This document shows positions 27,034-38,576 of a DNA stretch of 64,000 bases, one piece after another. The stretch spans positions 1-64,000 of the forward strand of contig NZ_VZOV01000006.1 in assembly GCF_008801915.1 (NCBI RefSeq). The letters are read 5' to 3'. Under the pieces are notes generated by a model. The model ran no database searches, was not told the DNA's origin, and was given only the letters and a program-made list of their open reading frames with translations. Source of the stretch: Cupriavidus gilardii (lineage in GTDB: Bacteria; Pseudomonadota; Gammaproteobacteria; Burkholderiales; Burkholderiaceae). How positions within the stretch are numbered: the stretch's first letter is position 1; every line of letters starts with the position of its first letter. The position numbers were made by a program, and so were the translations under genes.

Positions 27034-27261
27034 ATGGAGTTCCAGAAGGAAGTGGACGCGCGCGGGCTGAACTGCCCGCTGCCGATTTTGCGGACCAAGA
27101 AGGCGCTGGCCGATATGGCGAGCGGCGAAGTGCTGAAGGTGCTAGCCACCGACCCGGGCGCGACCCGCGACTTCCAGGCCTTCGCCAAGCAGACCGGCAA
27201 CGAGCTGCTGTCGCACCAGGAGGTCGACAAGGTCTTCGTGTTCTACATGAAGCGCCGGTAA
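27034..27261 (+). CDS. TusA/SirA-family sulfur carrier-like protein
   Basis: 75 residues starting MEFQKEVDARGLNCPLPILRTKKAL. The conserved CPxP motif (Cys15) is the sulfur-carrying site in TusA, which relays persulfide for tRNA thiolation and other sulfur transfers. GKVFVFYMKRR at the end is typical of the SirA-like fold. AAGGAAGAG precedes the ATG. No tusBCD or tusE is nearby, so partner enzymes are unknown. A strong terminator follows 22 bp downstream. Confidence 0.9.
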   Translation: MEFQKEVDARGLNCPLPILRTKKALADMASGEVLKVLATDPGATRDFQAFAKQTGNELLSHQEVDKVFVFYMKRR

Positions 27262-27282
27262 GCAGACCGCGTCGCAAACGAC

Positions 27283-27309
27283 AAAGCCGCCCTCGGGCGG
27301 CTTTTGTTT
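27283..27309 (+). terminator. Rho-independent terminator after the TusA-like gene
   Basis: AAAGCCGCC-CTCG-GGCGGCTTT followed by TGTTTT forms a 9-bp stem with a tetraloop and a U-rich end. Confidence 0.88.
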
Positions 27310-27345
27310 TGGTGCTCCGGCGTGGCGCGCGATACCACCCTTCTC

Positions 27346-27460
27346 CTCGGCCCTTTCCCCGGCCCTCTCCCCGTGAGGGGAGAGGGAGAACCCGGTACCC
27401 AGTGTGCGATGGCAGGAACCGCTGGTTTTCTCCCGTCTTCCGCTTGCGGGGGGAGAGGGC
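27346..27460. repeat. Pair of CCCTCTCCCC-type REP-like hairpins
   Basis: CCCTCTCCCC (27363-27372) and GGGGAGAGGG (27377-27386) form a perfect 10-bp stem with a GTGA loop. A second, imperfect copy in the same family (TTTTCTCCC ... GGGAGAGGG) lies at 27426-27459. The pair lies between the convergent TusA-like gene and galU. Confidence 0.75.
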
Positions 27461-27469
27461 AAGGGCGCC

Positions 27470-28339
27470 TCAGATCCGCTCGCGCAGATAGCTGCCGAAC
27501 TCGTCGCGGACTTCGGGATGCTTCAGCGCGAATTCGACCATCGCCTTCAGATAGCCGAGCTTGCTGCCGCAGTCGTAGCGCACGCCCTGGTAGCGGTAGG
27601 CCAGCACCTGCTCCTGGCCCAGCAGCGACTGGATCGCGTCGGTCAGCTGGAACTCGCCGCCGGCGCCGGGCTTCAGGTTGCGGATATGTTCGAAGATGCG
27701 CGGGGTCAGGATGTAGCGGCCGACCACGCCCAGGTTCGACGGTGCCACTTCCGGGTCCGGCTTCTCGACGATGCCGGCGACCTTGATCACGCCTTCGTCC
27801 CACTCGCGGCCATCGACCACGCCGTAAGATTTACTCTGCTCGGGTGCAATTTCTTCCACACCTAGGATGGAGCAGTTGTAATGATTGTAGAGGTCGACCA
27901 TCTGCTTCATCACCGGCGGCTGGCCGTCGAGCAGGTCATCGGCCAGCATCACGGCGAACGGCGTGTCGCCGACCAGCTTCTCGGCGCACAGCACCGCATG
28001 GCCCAGCCCGAGCGCCTCGGGCTGGCGCACATAGAAGCATTCCACATGCGACGGCTTGATCGAGCGGACGACTTCGAGCAGCGCCTGCTTGTTCTTCGCC
28101 TCCAGCTCGACCTCGAGCTCGTAGGCCTTGTCGAAATGGTCCTCGATCGCACGCTTGGAGCGGCCGGTCACGAAGATCATCTCCGTGATGCCGGCAGCCA
28201 TCGCCTCTTCGACCGCATACTGGATCAGCGGCTTGTCCACCACGGGCAGCATTTCCTTGGGGCTCGCCTTGGTAGCGGGCAGGAAACGGGTGCCGAGCCC
28301 GGCTACCGGGAATACGGCCTTGGTGACGCGGGTTTCCAT
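27470..28339 (-). CDS. galU: UTP-glucose-1-phosphate uridylyltransferase
   Basis: 289 residues. It makes UDP-glucose from UTP and glucose-1-phosphate, feeding exopolysaccharide, LPS and trehalose synthesis. The nucleotide-binding signature [25 protein letters not shown] is at the N-terminus (about 9-33); DDLLDG carries the metal-binding aspartates, and [14 protein letters not shown] is a conserved late motif. It acts in the cytoplasm. It is the last gene read leftwards before the REP-like pair and follows valS by about 145 bp. Confidence 0.96.
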   Translation of the reverse strand: METRVTKAVFPVAGLGTRFLPATKASPKEMLPVVDKPLIQYAVEEAMAAGITEMIFVTGRSKRAIEDHFDKAYELEVELEAKNKQALLEVVRSIKPSHVECFYVRQPEALGLGHAVLCAEKLVGDTPFAVMLADDLLDGQPPVMKQMVDLYNHYNCSILGVEEIAPEQSKSYGVVDGREWDEGVIKVAGIVEKPDPEVAPSNLGVVGRYILTPRIFEHIRNLKPGAGGEFQLTDAIQSLLGQEQVLAYRYQGVRYDCGSKLGYLKAMVEFALKHPEVRDEFGSYLRERI

Positions 28340-28485
28340 AAAAGAGGCTCCTTCTCAGTTTTGATGTCGTCAGCCTTGCGTCAAAGCAAGGCGCATGCCC
28401 TGAACCACGCTGCCGGCCTCGAGGCCGGCCCGGACACCGACATCGAGATCGCCGCCGACGCCGTCACCGACGCCGGCGGCCGACC

Positions 28486-31353
28486 TCATGCCGGCAGCCG
28501 TTGCAACTGGTCCTGCAGCTTGGCCAGCGTCTGCTCGAAATCGGCCAGCCGCTGGTTTTCCTGTTCGACCACCGCGGCCGGCGCCTTGGCCACGAAGCTC
28601 TCGTTGGCCAGCTTGCCGCGGGCCTTGGCGATCTCGCCGCCGATGCGCTGGATCTCCTTGCCCAGGCGCACGCGTTCGGCGGCGACGTCGATCTCGATCT
28701 TCAGCAGCAGATGGCTGCCGCCGACGATGGCGACCGGGGCACCGGCGCCTTCGGCCATCAGGGTCTGCTCGTCTTCGAAGACGCGGACCTCGGAAAGTTT
28801 CGCCAGCGCCTGGATATAGTCCTTCGCCGCGTGCAGGAACGTGTTGTCGCCGTGCGCGTACAGCGGGATCCGCTGCGCCGGCGAGATGTTCATTTCGCCG
28901 CGCAGGTTGCGGCAGGCATCGACCATCGCCTTGAGCTGCGCGACCCAGGCCTCGGCCGTTTCGTCGATCTTCGCGGCGGCCGCCAGCGGGTAGGGCTGCA
29001 GCGCGATCGACTCGCTGCCGTCGCCCTTGCCGCGGCCGGCCAGCGGGCCGACCTTCTGCCACAGCTCTTCGGTGATGAACGGGATGATCGGATGCGCGAG
29101 ACGCAGCACGGTCTCGAGCACGCGCAGCAGCGTGCGGCGCGTGGCGCGCTGCTGCGCCGGCGTGCCGTTCTGGATCTGCACCTTGGCCAGCTCCAGGTAC
29201 CAGTCGCAATACTCGTCCCAGACGAACTTGTAGATCGCGTTGGCGATATTGTCGAAGCGGTATTCGGCGAAGCCCTTGTCGACCTCGGCCTCGACCCGCT
29301 GCAGCAGCGACACGATCCAGCGGTCGGCCTGCGAGAAGTCGAGATAGCCGTCCGGGCCGCAGTCCTGGTTGCACGGCCCCATGCCGCAGTCGTGCCCCTC
29401 GGTGTTCATCAGCACGAAGCGGGTCGCGTTCCACAGCTTGTTGCAGAAGTTGCGGTAGCCCTCGCAGCGGCCGGTGTCGAAGTTGATGTTGCGGCCGAGC
29501 GTGGCCAGCGAGGCGAAGGTGAAGCGCAGCGCGTCGGCGCCGAAGGCCGGAATGCCGTTGGGGAATTCCTTCTTCGTCTTGGCTTCGATCTTCGGCGCAT
29601 CCTTGGGCCGGCGCAGGCCGGTGGTGCGCTTCTTGAGCAGTTCGGGCAGCTCGATGCCGTCGATCAGGTCGACCGGATCGAGCGTGTTGCCCTCGGACTT
29701 GCTCATCTTCTTGCCTTCGAAGTCGCGCACCAGGCCGTGCACGTACACGTCCTTGAACGGGACCTGGCCGGTGAAGTGCTTGGTCATCATGACCATGCGC
29801 GCGACCCAGAAGAAGATGATGTCGTAGCCGGTGACCAGCACCGACGACGGCAGGAAGTGCTGCAGCTCGGGCGTCTGCTCGGGCCAGCCCAGCGAGGAGA
29901 ACGGCACCAGCGCCGACGAGAACCAGGTGTCCAGCACGTCCTCGTCGCGGCGCAGCGTTCCTTCGAAGCCGGCCGCCCGCGCCTGCGCGCGCGCTTCCTC
30001 TTCGGTGCGCGCGACGTAGCAGTTGCCGGCCTCGTCGTACCAGGCCGGGATCTGGTGGCCCCACCACAGCTGGCGCGAGATGCACCAGTCCTGGATATTG
30101 GCCAGCCACTGGTTGTAGGTGCTGACCCAGTTTTCCGGGATCAGGCGGATCTCGCCGCTCTGCACGGCATCGAGCGCGACCTCGGCGATCGAGCGGCCGG
30201 GGTAGAAGGTGCCCTCGGGCGCCGGCTTGCTCATCGCGACGAACCACTGGTCGGTCAGCATCGGCTCGATCACGCTGCCGGTGCGCTCGCTCCTGGGCGT
30301 CATCAGCCTGTGCTTCTTGACCTCGACCAGCAGGCCCTGCGCGTCGAGGTCGGCGACGATGCGGCGGCGCGCCTCGTAGCGGTCCAGGCCCACGTACTGC
30401 GCCGGCGCGTTGTCGGCGATCTTCGCGTCCAGCGTCAGCACCGAGATCTGCGGCAGGTTGTGGCGCAGGCCGACCGCATAGTCGTTGAAGTCATGACCCG
30501 GCGTGACCTTGACCACGCCGGTACCGAATTCGCGGTCGACGTAGTCGTCGGCGATCACCGGGATCTCGCGATCGGTCAGCGGCAGCTTCGCCATCTTGCC
30601 GATCAGGTGCGCGTAGCGCTCGTCCTCGGGATGGACCATCAGCGCGACGTCCCCCAGCATCGTTTCCGGACGCGTGGTGGCCACCGTCAGATGGGTCTGG
30701 CCGGTGCGCGTGTCGGGCTCGACCAGCGGATAGCGGATATGCCAGAGCGAGCCTTCCTCCTCGACGCTCTCGACCTCCAGGTCCGATACGGCGGTGCCCA
30801 GCACCGGGTCCCAGTTGACCAGCCGCTTGCCCCGGTAGATCAACCCCTGCTCGTGCAGCCGGACGAAGACCTCGGTGACCACGCGCGACATCTTCGGGTC
30901 CATCGTGAAATATTCGCGGCTCCAGTCGATCGACGCGCCCATGCGCCGCACCTGCCGCGTGATGGTCGATCCCGACTCCTCCTTCCAGGCCCACACCTTC
31001 TGCACGAAGGCCTCGCGGCCGAGGTCGTGCCGCGAGACGCCCTGCGCGTCGAGCTGGCGCTCGACCACGATCTGCGTCGCGATGCCGGCGTGGTCGGTGC
31101 CGGGGACCCACAGCGTGTTGGCGCCCCGCATGCGCGCGTGGCGGGCCAGGCCGTCCATGATGGTCTGGTTGAACGCGTGTCCCATGTGCAGCGTGCCGGT
31201 GACGTTGGGCGGCGGCAGCTGGATGGCGAAATCGGGCCGGTCCGGGTCGAGGGTGGGCTTGGCGATGCCCCGTTTTTCCCACTCGGGGCCCCATTTGGCC
31301 TCGATGGCGGCGGGTTCGAAGCTCTTGGCTAGGGACTGGTCTTGGGCGGTCAT
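28486..31353 (-). CDS. valS: Valyl-tRNA synthetase
   Basis: 955 residues from ATG at 31353, chosen because [14 protein letters not shown] begins the conserved fold; an upstream in-frame codon would add 31 Arg/Pro-rich residues. This class I synthetase charges tRNA-Val. The HIGH-type motif is HMGH near residue 55 ([14 protein letters not shown]) and KMSKS is near 548. Editing-domain and anticodon-binding regions are present in order, and the C-terminus has the ValS coiled coil ([20 protein letters not shown]). It has its own TATAAT promoter. Confidence 0.97.
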   Translation of the reverse strand: MTAQDQSLAKSFEPAAIEAKWGPEWEKRGIAKPTLDPDRPDFAIQLPPPNVTGTLHMGHAFNQTIMDGLARHARMRGANTLWVPGTDHAGIATQIVVERQLDAQGVSRHDLGREAFVQKVWAWKEESGSTITRQVRRMGASIDWSREYFTMDPKMSRVVTEVFVRLHEQGLIYRGKRLVNWDPVLGTAVSDLEVESVEEEGSLWHIRYPLVEPDTRTGQTHLTVATTRPETMLGDVALMVHPEDERYAHLIGKMAKLPLTDREIPVIADDYVDREFGTGVVKVTPGHDFNDYAVGLRHNLPQISVLTLDAKIADNAPAQYVGLDRYEARRRIVADLDAQGLLVEVKKHRLMTPRSERTGSVIEPMLTDQWFVAMSKPAPEGTFYPGRSIAEVALDAVQSGEIRLIPENWVSTYNQWLANIQDWCISRQLWWGHQIPAWYDEAGNCYVARTEEEARAQARAAGFEGTLRRDEDVLDTWFSSALVPFSSLGWPEQTPELQHFLPSSVLVTGYDIIFFWVARMVMMTKHFTGQVPFKDVYVHGLVRDFEGKKMSKSEGNTLDPVDLIDGIELPELLKKRTTGLRRPKDAPKIEAKTKKEFPNGIPAFGADALRFTFASLATLGRNINFDTGRCEGYRNFCNKLWNATRFVLMNTEGHDCGMGPCNQDCGPDGYLDFSQADRWIVSLLQRVEAEVDKGFAEYRFDNIANAIYKFVWDEYCDWYLELAKVQIQNGTPAQQRATRRTLLRVLETVLRLAHPIIPFITEELWQKVGPLAGRGKGDGSESIALQPYPLAAAAKIDETAEAWVAQLKAMVDACRNLRGEMNISPAQRIPLYAHGDNTFLHAAKDYIQALAKLSEVRVFEDEQTLMAEGAGAPVAIVGGSHLLLKIEIDVAAERVRLGKEIQRIGGEIAKARGKLANESFVAKAPAAVVEQENQRLADFEQTLAKLQDQLQRLPA

Positions 31354-31453
31354 GCTGGGATGTCGATCGATGCGTGAAGGCCGAGCGAGCCGGTGCGGCT
31401 CTCGCGGTCTGGTGCGCGCCTGGCGGGCGCGGCCAAAGGGAGACAAGCCCTAA

Positions 31454-31459
31454 ATTATA
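31454..31459 (-). promoter_or_regulatory. Sigma-70 -10 box upstream of valS
   Basis: The minus strand reads TATAAT about 100 bp before the valS start; TTGGGC at about 31479-31484 is a possible -35 with a long 19-bp spacer. Confidence 0.5.
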
Positions 31460-31722
31460 GGGGAGCCCGCTCGGTGACGCCCAAAATGCCCATGCGGGGC
31501 GCGCCTGCCCGCCGCGCGCCGCCTCATATCCACCGCAGGACGAACCGCAGTATCGCCGCTTCGACACCGCCGATGCGTTCGCTAGAGCACGGTCGCGGCA
31601 CGCCGCGGGCCCTATCGTCTGCGTTGGGGGCTCGGGCAGGGGACGCCGCATGGCGGTCCGGGCGGGTTGCCGGGGCGCGGGCGGGCCCGGCGGTGCAGTC
31701 GGCCGACGGCCGGGTCGTGGAC

Positions 31723-32421
31723 ATGAGCCAGAACGAAAACGAACACAATCAGGGAGGCGCCGCCGGCCACAGCCTGGCGCCGCTGCTGCTGCGCCTGCGC
31801 CGGGCTCCGGTGCGGGCGCGCGGCCGGGTCACCTTCGAACGCATTCTCGATACCACCGCGTCGCTGCTGGACGAGGTCGGCGTCGAGCGGATCACCACCA
31901 ATCTGATCGCCAGCCGCGCGGGCATCAATATCGCGACGCTGTACAAGTACTTTCCGAACAAGCTGTCGGTCATCAACGCGCTGTTCGAGCACCAGATGCG
32001 CCAACGCGCGGCCGATTCGCTGTCGGTGCTGCCGTCGGCGGGGACGGTGGCGGACTGGCGCGCGGTGGTCGATGCGGTGTTCGACCAGGTGCGCAGCGCG
32101 CGCAGCCGCCAGCCGGGCAGCATCGCGCTGCGCCGGGCCATGCAGTCGTCGCCGGAGCTGCGCCGCATCCACGATGCCACCAGCCGCGAGGTCGCCGAAC
32201 TGCTGGCGCGCTGGCTGATGCAGAACCAGCAGGTCGCCGAGGACGACGCGCGGCTTACCGCGCGCTGCGCGATCGAGGTGCTGACCGCGCTGATGGACCT
32301 GGGCGAGGGCGAGGACGAGGCCGTGCGCGAGCGCATCCACGCCGAGGCCCGGCGCCTGCTGAAGGCCTGCCTGGCGCCGTGCTTCGAGCCGCGCGGGCGC
32401 GACGGCGCGGCGGTGCCATAG
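31723..32421 (+). CDS. TetR-family transcriptional regulator
   Basis: 232 residues from ATG at 31723. The N-terminal helix-turn-helix is typical of TetR: RVTFERILDTTASLLDEVGVERITTNLIASRAGINIATLYKYFPNKLS, at about 36-83 (given here in parts: ERILDTTASLLDEVG; NIATLYKYFPNKLSVI). The C-terminal ligand domain is all-helical and not recognised. A short low-complexity start precedes the DNA-binding domain. It lies between valS, divergent, and a helicase gene 100 bp downstream; its target is not evident. Confidence 0.87.
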   Translation: MSQNENEHNQGGAAGHSLAPLLLRLRRAPVRARGRVTFERILDTTASLLDEVGVERITTNLIASRAGINIATLYKYFPNKLSVINALFEHQMRQRAADSLSVLPSAGTVADWRAVVDAVFDQVRSARSRQPGSIALRRAMQSSPELRRIHDATSREVAELLARWLMQNQQVAEDDARLTARCAIEVLTALMDLGEGEDEAVRERIHAEARRLLKACLAPCFEPRGRDGAAVP

Positions 32422-32489
32422 GGCGCAGGGCAGGGCCGCGGCCCGGCGCGACGGGCAGCGGTGGCGGGGGCCGGAGAGGGGCGCGCCGT

Positions 32490-32495
32490 TATAAT
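32490..32495 (+). promoter_or_regulatory. Sigma-70 -10 box upstream of the UvrD-type helicase gene
   Basis: A perfect TATAAT lies 27 bp before the ATG at 32522. The short leader implies a transcription start close to the start codon. Confidence 0.65.
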
Positions 32496-32521
32496 GGCCC
32501 GATTCCTCAAGGCCCCTCCCG

Positions 32522-34882
<2,361 letters not shown>

Positions 34883-34923
34883 GCGTGGAGGGGGGCGAGC
34901 GCGGCTTGCCCCCTTTCTTCCGG

Positions 34924-34947
34924 CCCCTCTGCCGCGCGGGAGAGGGG
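34924..34947. repeat. CCCCTCT/AGAGGGG REP-like repeat
   Basis: CCCCTCT (34924-34930) and AGAGGGG (34941-34947) flank GCCGCGCGGG. It lies between two convergent genes and could act as a bidirectional stem-loop. Confidence 0.65.
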
Positions 34948-34962
34948 AGGCGACCCAGGGTG

Positions 34963-35754
34963 TCAGGCCGCCGGCGTGTCCCCGTTCGGCGGCGCGATGT
35001 TGAAGCAGCCGCGATAGGTCGCGTAGAACGAGCAGTACAGGATCGCCAGCATCAGCAGCGAATAGGGCGTGACCAGGAAGGACAGCACGCCTTCGGCGCC
35101 GAACGCGCTGAAGATCGCTTCGAGGAAGAAGGGCACCGCCACCAGCAGCAGCGCGAACAGCAGCGCATAGGTGAAGAAAGCCCCGCGATTGCGCCAGCAG
35201 GCGGTCCAGCTGAAGAACAGCGCCTTGACCGGCGGTACGTTGTGCCAGGCGGCCAGCAGCGGCGCGAACCAGAACAACATCGCGATCGGGGTGTACAGCG
35301 CCGCGCCGATCAGCAGCGCGTAATACAGCTGGCGGATCGCCTCCTCGGTCGGCGGCTCTTCCTTGAGCAGCACCGGCAGCAGCGCGCGCATGTCGACCAG
35401 CGTGCCGGCGATCAGGCTGAGCACGAACACCAGCCCCGCATAGATGCCGCCCAGGATCAGCAGATGGCGCGCGGCCTGCTTGCCGTTGCTGCGAAAGCCG
35501 GCCAGCAGCACGGTGGGCATCACCTTGCGGTTCTGGATCACCTCGCGGCACGCGGTCATGATGCCGACCGACAGGCCCGGCGTCAGCACCAGCAGCGCGA
35601 CGATGCCGATCAGCGGAATGAAGATCGCGATCTGCGCGGCGATCAGATAAATGAACAGCAGCATCAGGAAGGTCAGCGGGTTCTTGCGGAACAGCCACAG
35701 ACCCTGGCGGAACCAGACGTAGCCTTCCTTGGCGGGGACTTCCAGTAGTTGCAT
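34963..35754 (-). CDS. BPSS1780-type integral membrane protein
   Basis: 263 residues starting MQLLEVPAKEGYVWFRQGLW. About six hydrophobic helices are visible, including TFLMLLFIYLIAAQIAIFIP, LILGGIYAGLVFVLSLIAG, LYTPIAMLFWFAPLLAAWH and FFTYALLFALLLVAVPFFL. The start matches the Burkholderiales family annotated BPSS1780, of unknown function. It follows thrB by 67 bp on the same strand. Confidence 0.8.
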   Translation of the reverse strand: MQLLEVPAKEGYVWFRQGLWLFRKNPLTFLMLLFIYLIAAQIAIFIPLIGIVALLVLTPGLSVGIMTACREVIQNRKVMPTVLLAGFRSNGKQAARHLLILGGIYAGLVFVLSLIAGTLVDMRALLPVLLKEEPPTEEAIRQLYYALLIGAALYTPIAMLFWFAPLLAAWHNVPPVKALFFSWTACWRNRGAFFTYALLFALLLVAVPFFLEAIFSAFGAEGVLSFLVTPYSLLMLAILYCSFYATYRGCFNIAPPNGDTPAA

Positions 35755-35821
35755 GACGAATCGGGTCCGAATCAGTGCGGCGATCAGGTGCGACAAGCGG
35801 GGCTGCCGGCGGCGGCGCCCG

Positions 35822-36805
35822 TCAGGTCCAGGGAAGCGCGGTGGCGGCGATGCGCCGGCGCAGGATGCGTTCGAAGTGGGTCGGGTCGTGCGGCTGCAGC
35901 ATGTCGGCCTCGCGCGGCAGATGGTAGTCCCACAGCCGCGAGACCCAGAAGCGCAGCGCGCCGGCGCGCAGCATGTGCTGCCAGTGCGCGGCCTCGACCG
36001 CGTCCAGCGGTCTGACCGCATGATAAGCCCGCAGCAGCGCCGTCGCGCGCGGCGCGTCCAGTTCGCCGCTGGCCAGGTCGATGCACCAGTCGTTGACGGT
36101 CACGGCCAGATCGAACAGCCATTTGTCGTCGCCGGCGAAGTAGAAATCGAAGAAGCCGCCCAGCCTCGACTGGCCGTTGCCGGCATCCTCGAACAGCACG
36201 TTGTCGCGGAACAGGTCGCAATGGCAGGGGCCGCCCGGCAGCGCGGCATAGTCGGCGCCGCCGAAGAACGCGCTCTGGAACGCGAGCTCGTCCTGCAGCA
36301 GCGCGCGCTGGCTGTCGTCCAGGAACGGCAGGATCTCGCCCTCGGTCTCGCGCCACCACGCGAGGCTGCGCAGGTTCGGCTGCTGGCGCGGATAGCCGCG
36401 GCCTGCCAGGTGCATGCGCGCCAGCATGTCGCCGACCTCGGCGCATTGCTGCGCGTTCGGCGACAGCTGCGAGCTGCCCGGCAGCCGCGTGACGATGGTG
36501 GCGGGCTTGCCCTTGAGCGTGCGCAGGATCTCGCCGTCCTTGCCCGGCATCGGCGCCGGCACGCGGATGCCGCGCTTGGCCAGATGCGCCATCAGGTGCA
36601 GGTAATACGGCAGCTGTTCGAAATGCAGGCGCTCGAAGATGGTCAGCACGTAGTCGCGCGTCTGGCCGTCCCGCTCCATCGTCACGAAGAAATTGCTGTT
36701 CTCGATGCCCGAGGGAATGCCGCGCAGCGCGCGCAGCGAACCGAGGTCGTAGTCGAGCAGCCATTGCGCGATCTCGTCGTGCGAGACCGTGGTGAATACA
36801 GCCAT
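35822..36805 (-). CDS. thrB: Homoserine kinase (ThrB, choline-kinase-like type)
   Basis: 327 residues starting [20 protein letters not shown]. It phosphorylates homoserine in threonine biosynthesis. This is the protein-kinase-like form: [26 protein letters not shown] holds the nucleotide-binding part, [15 protein letters not shown] the catalytic loop (Asp and Asn) and [19 protein letters not shown] the metal-binding DF. It is not the GHMP type found in enterics. Neighbours DUF2782 and polA are conserved partners in Burkholderiales. Confidence 0.95.
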   Translation of the reverse strand: MAVFTTVSHDEIAQWLLDYDLGSLRALRGIPSGIENSNFFVTMERDGQTRDYVLTIFERLHFEQLPYYLHLMAHLAKRGIRVPAPMPGKDGEILRTLKGKPATIVTRLPGSSQLSPNAQQCAEVGDMLARMHLAGRGYPRQQPNLRSLAWWRETEGEILPFLDDSQRALLQDELAFQSAFFGGADYAALPGGPCHCDLFRDNVLFEDAGNGQSRLGGFFDFYFAGDDKWLFDLAVTVNDWCIDLASGELDAPRATALLRAYHAVRPLDAVEAAHWQHMLRAGALRFWVSRLWDYHLPREADMLQPHDPTHFERILRRRIAATALPWT

Positions 36806-36984
36806 ACTGTCTTGTCTGGTTGGAACCGGATGTAAAGCCGGATGGCGCCGGCGGGCAGGGCCCGCGGCATGCCGTGGCGCCGCGGGCAGCGGCGTCCGGC
36901 GCGGCCCGGAAGCGAACCCCCGGGCCGGGAGCGGTGAAACGTCGGATGGCGCGCGCGGACGGGGCGGCCCCGTCCGCGGCAGGC

Positions 36985-37425
36985 TCAGAACTGCAGCACG
37001 CGCACCGAAGGCACGCGATTGACTTCCCGTTCGCGGATGCGCGGCGAGCTGTCCTCGGGACGGCTCATCTGGTACTGCGTGCCCGCGCCGGACCTCACTT
37101 CGATATCGACCTGCTGGCCGCGGCGGTCGCGGTATTCGCGCACCTGCGTGCCATCGGCCTCGTTCAGCTGGAAGCTCGGCTCGCGCGGATGATTGAGCTG
37201 GGTCTTCGCCGACGGCGCGATGGGCTGGTTGTTGATCTCGTTCAGTTCCTGCTGGGTCAGCGCGCCGTTGTCGTCGGCGGCCTGCTGTGCGGACTGCTGT
37301 GCCAGCGCGGCCGGCGCGGCGATCAGCGCGAGCACCGTCGCGGCCAGCGTCAGGCCGCGTCGCGCAACCCCGGGCAGGGGCTCCGGCTCGTCCGCGCTGG
37401 CGGCCGGAAAGGAATGGGAGGTCAT
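36985..37425 (-). CDS. DUF2782 family exported protein
   Basis: 146 residues from ATG at 37425, with AGGAG 7 nt upstream. An N-terminal hydrophobic stretch [23 protein letters not shown] suggests export with cleavage near ALA-Q, although the positive region lies about 20 residues in. The mature part ([52 protein letters not shown]) matches DUF2782, a small beta-rich protein of unknown function usually next to thrB and polA. The gene is 180 bp upstream of thrB. Confidence 0.85.
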   Translation of the reverse strand: MTSHSFPAASADEPEPLPGVARRGLTLAATVLALIAAPAALAQQSAQQAADDNGALTQQELNEINNQPIAPSAKTQLNHPREPSFQLNEADGTQVREYRDRRGQQVDIEVRSGAGTQYQMSRPEDSSPRIREREVNRVPSVRVLQF

Positions 37426-37603
37426 CTCGGGCTCCTGTGCGATGCGCGCGGCGTGCCGGCGCATCCGAATGGGCGCCGCGCGCGGCGGGGCCGGGCGCGA
37501 CTCGGGCATCAGGCTTGCATTCTAGCAATTCCTGCCGCCCGCGGGCCCGTGGCGAGGCGGTTCGGGCACTCGGAACAAGCGGGCGGCGGCCCGCCGGCGC
37601 CAC

Positions 37604-38572
37604 TCACAGGTAGAACATCTCTTCCTTCGGCGGGATCGGCGTATCGCCGCCGCGGCGCTCGTAGTAGTCGTAGACGGCTTCCAGCACCTCGTGCGGCTCG
37701 TCGACGATCTGCATCAGATCGAGGTCGTGCTCGGCGATCAGGCCCATCGGCAGCAGCGTGAAGCGGAACCAGTCGAGCAGGCCCTTCCAGAAGCGGCTGC
37801 CGACCATCACCACCGGTACCGCGCGCGACTTGCCGGTCTGCACCAGCGTCAGCACCTCGGCCAGTTCGTCGAGCGTGCCGAAGCCGCCCGGCATCACGAT
37901 GAAGGCGTCCGAGTTCTTGACGAAGGTCACCTTGCGCGTGAAGAAATGGCGGAAGCGCATGGCGATGTCCTGGTACGGATTGCCCTGCTGTTCGTGCGGC
38001 AGCTCGATATTGAGGCCGACGCTCGCCGACTTGCCCGCGTGCGCGCCCTTGTTGGCCGCCTCCATGATGCCGGGGCCGCCGCCGGAGATCACGGCGAAGC
38101 CCGCGTCGGAGAACAGCCGGGCGATGTCGATGGTCTGCTGGTAGTACGGGGAATCCTCGCGCAGCCGCGCGCTGCCGTAGATCGAGACGGCCGGCCGGAC
38201 CTCGGACAGGTACTCGGTCGCCTCGATGAACTCTGCCATAATCGTGAACATTTGCCACGAGGCGCGCGCTTTCTTGGCGGTCGCGCGGTCTTCGTCGGCC
38301 AGCGCACGCAGGCTGGGAATCATCTTGCGCGGGTTGGACCGCGCCGCCTTGGCGGACGCCGGTGCATCGGCGGGCGAGGCGGTATCGCCCGGGCCATCGT
38401 CGGCGGGGCCGACGGTAACGTTCACATCCATATCCGCAGCCGTGGTGATCTTGCCTTCGTTGGCACGGACCGCCGCGGTCACGGGGTTGCTGCGGCTGCC
38501 GGCCACACCGTTGGCGTGGTCGGGGGCGGTGGAATCACCGCTTGCCGCGGCACCAGTCAATTTCGAGTCCAT
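37604..38572 (-). CDS. LOG-family Rossmann-fold protein (TIGR00730-type)
   Basis: 322 residues from the ATG at 38572. The conserved domain (about 90-320) has SIYGSARLREDSPYY, ISGGGPGIMEAANKGAH and the LOG motif PGGFGTLDELAEV. LOG proteins remove ribose phosphate from cytokinin nucleotides or act on other nucleoside monophosphates. The first 80 residues are Ala/Asp/Thr-rich without predicted structure, so Met48 (38431) or Met84 (38323) may be the real start. At 38572 the start codon overlaps that of divergent polA. Confidence 0.85.
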   Translation of the reverse strand: MDSKLTGAAASGDSTAPDHANGVAGSRSNPVTAAVRANEGKITTAADMDVNVTVGPADDGPGDTASPADAPASAKAARSNPRKMIPSLRALADEDRATAKKARASWQMFTIMAEFIEATEYLSEVRPAVSIYGSARLREDSPYYQQTIDIARLFSDAGFAVISGGGPGIMEAANKGAHAGKSASVGLNIELPHEQQGNPYQDIAMRFRHFFTRKVTFVKNSDAFIVMPGGFGTLDELAEVLTLVQTGKSRAVPVVMVGSRFWKGLLDWFRFTLLPMGLIAEHDLDLMQIVDEPHEVLEAVYDYYERRGGDTPIPPKEEMFYL

Positions 38573-38576
38573 GGGA

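Noticed and set aside
27346-27460. CRISPR array from repeated CCCTCT units
   Set aside because: Only two imperfect hairpins with no regular spacers and no cas genes in the window.
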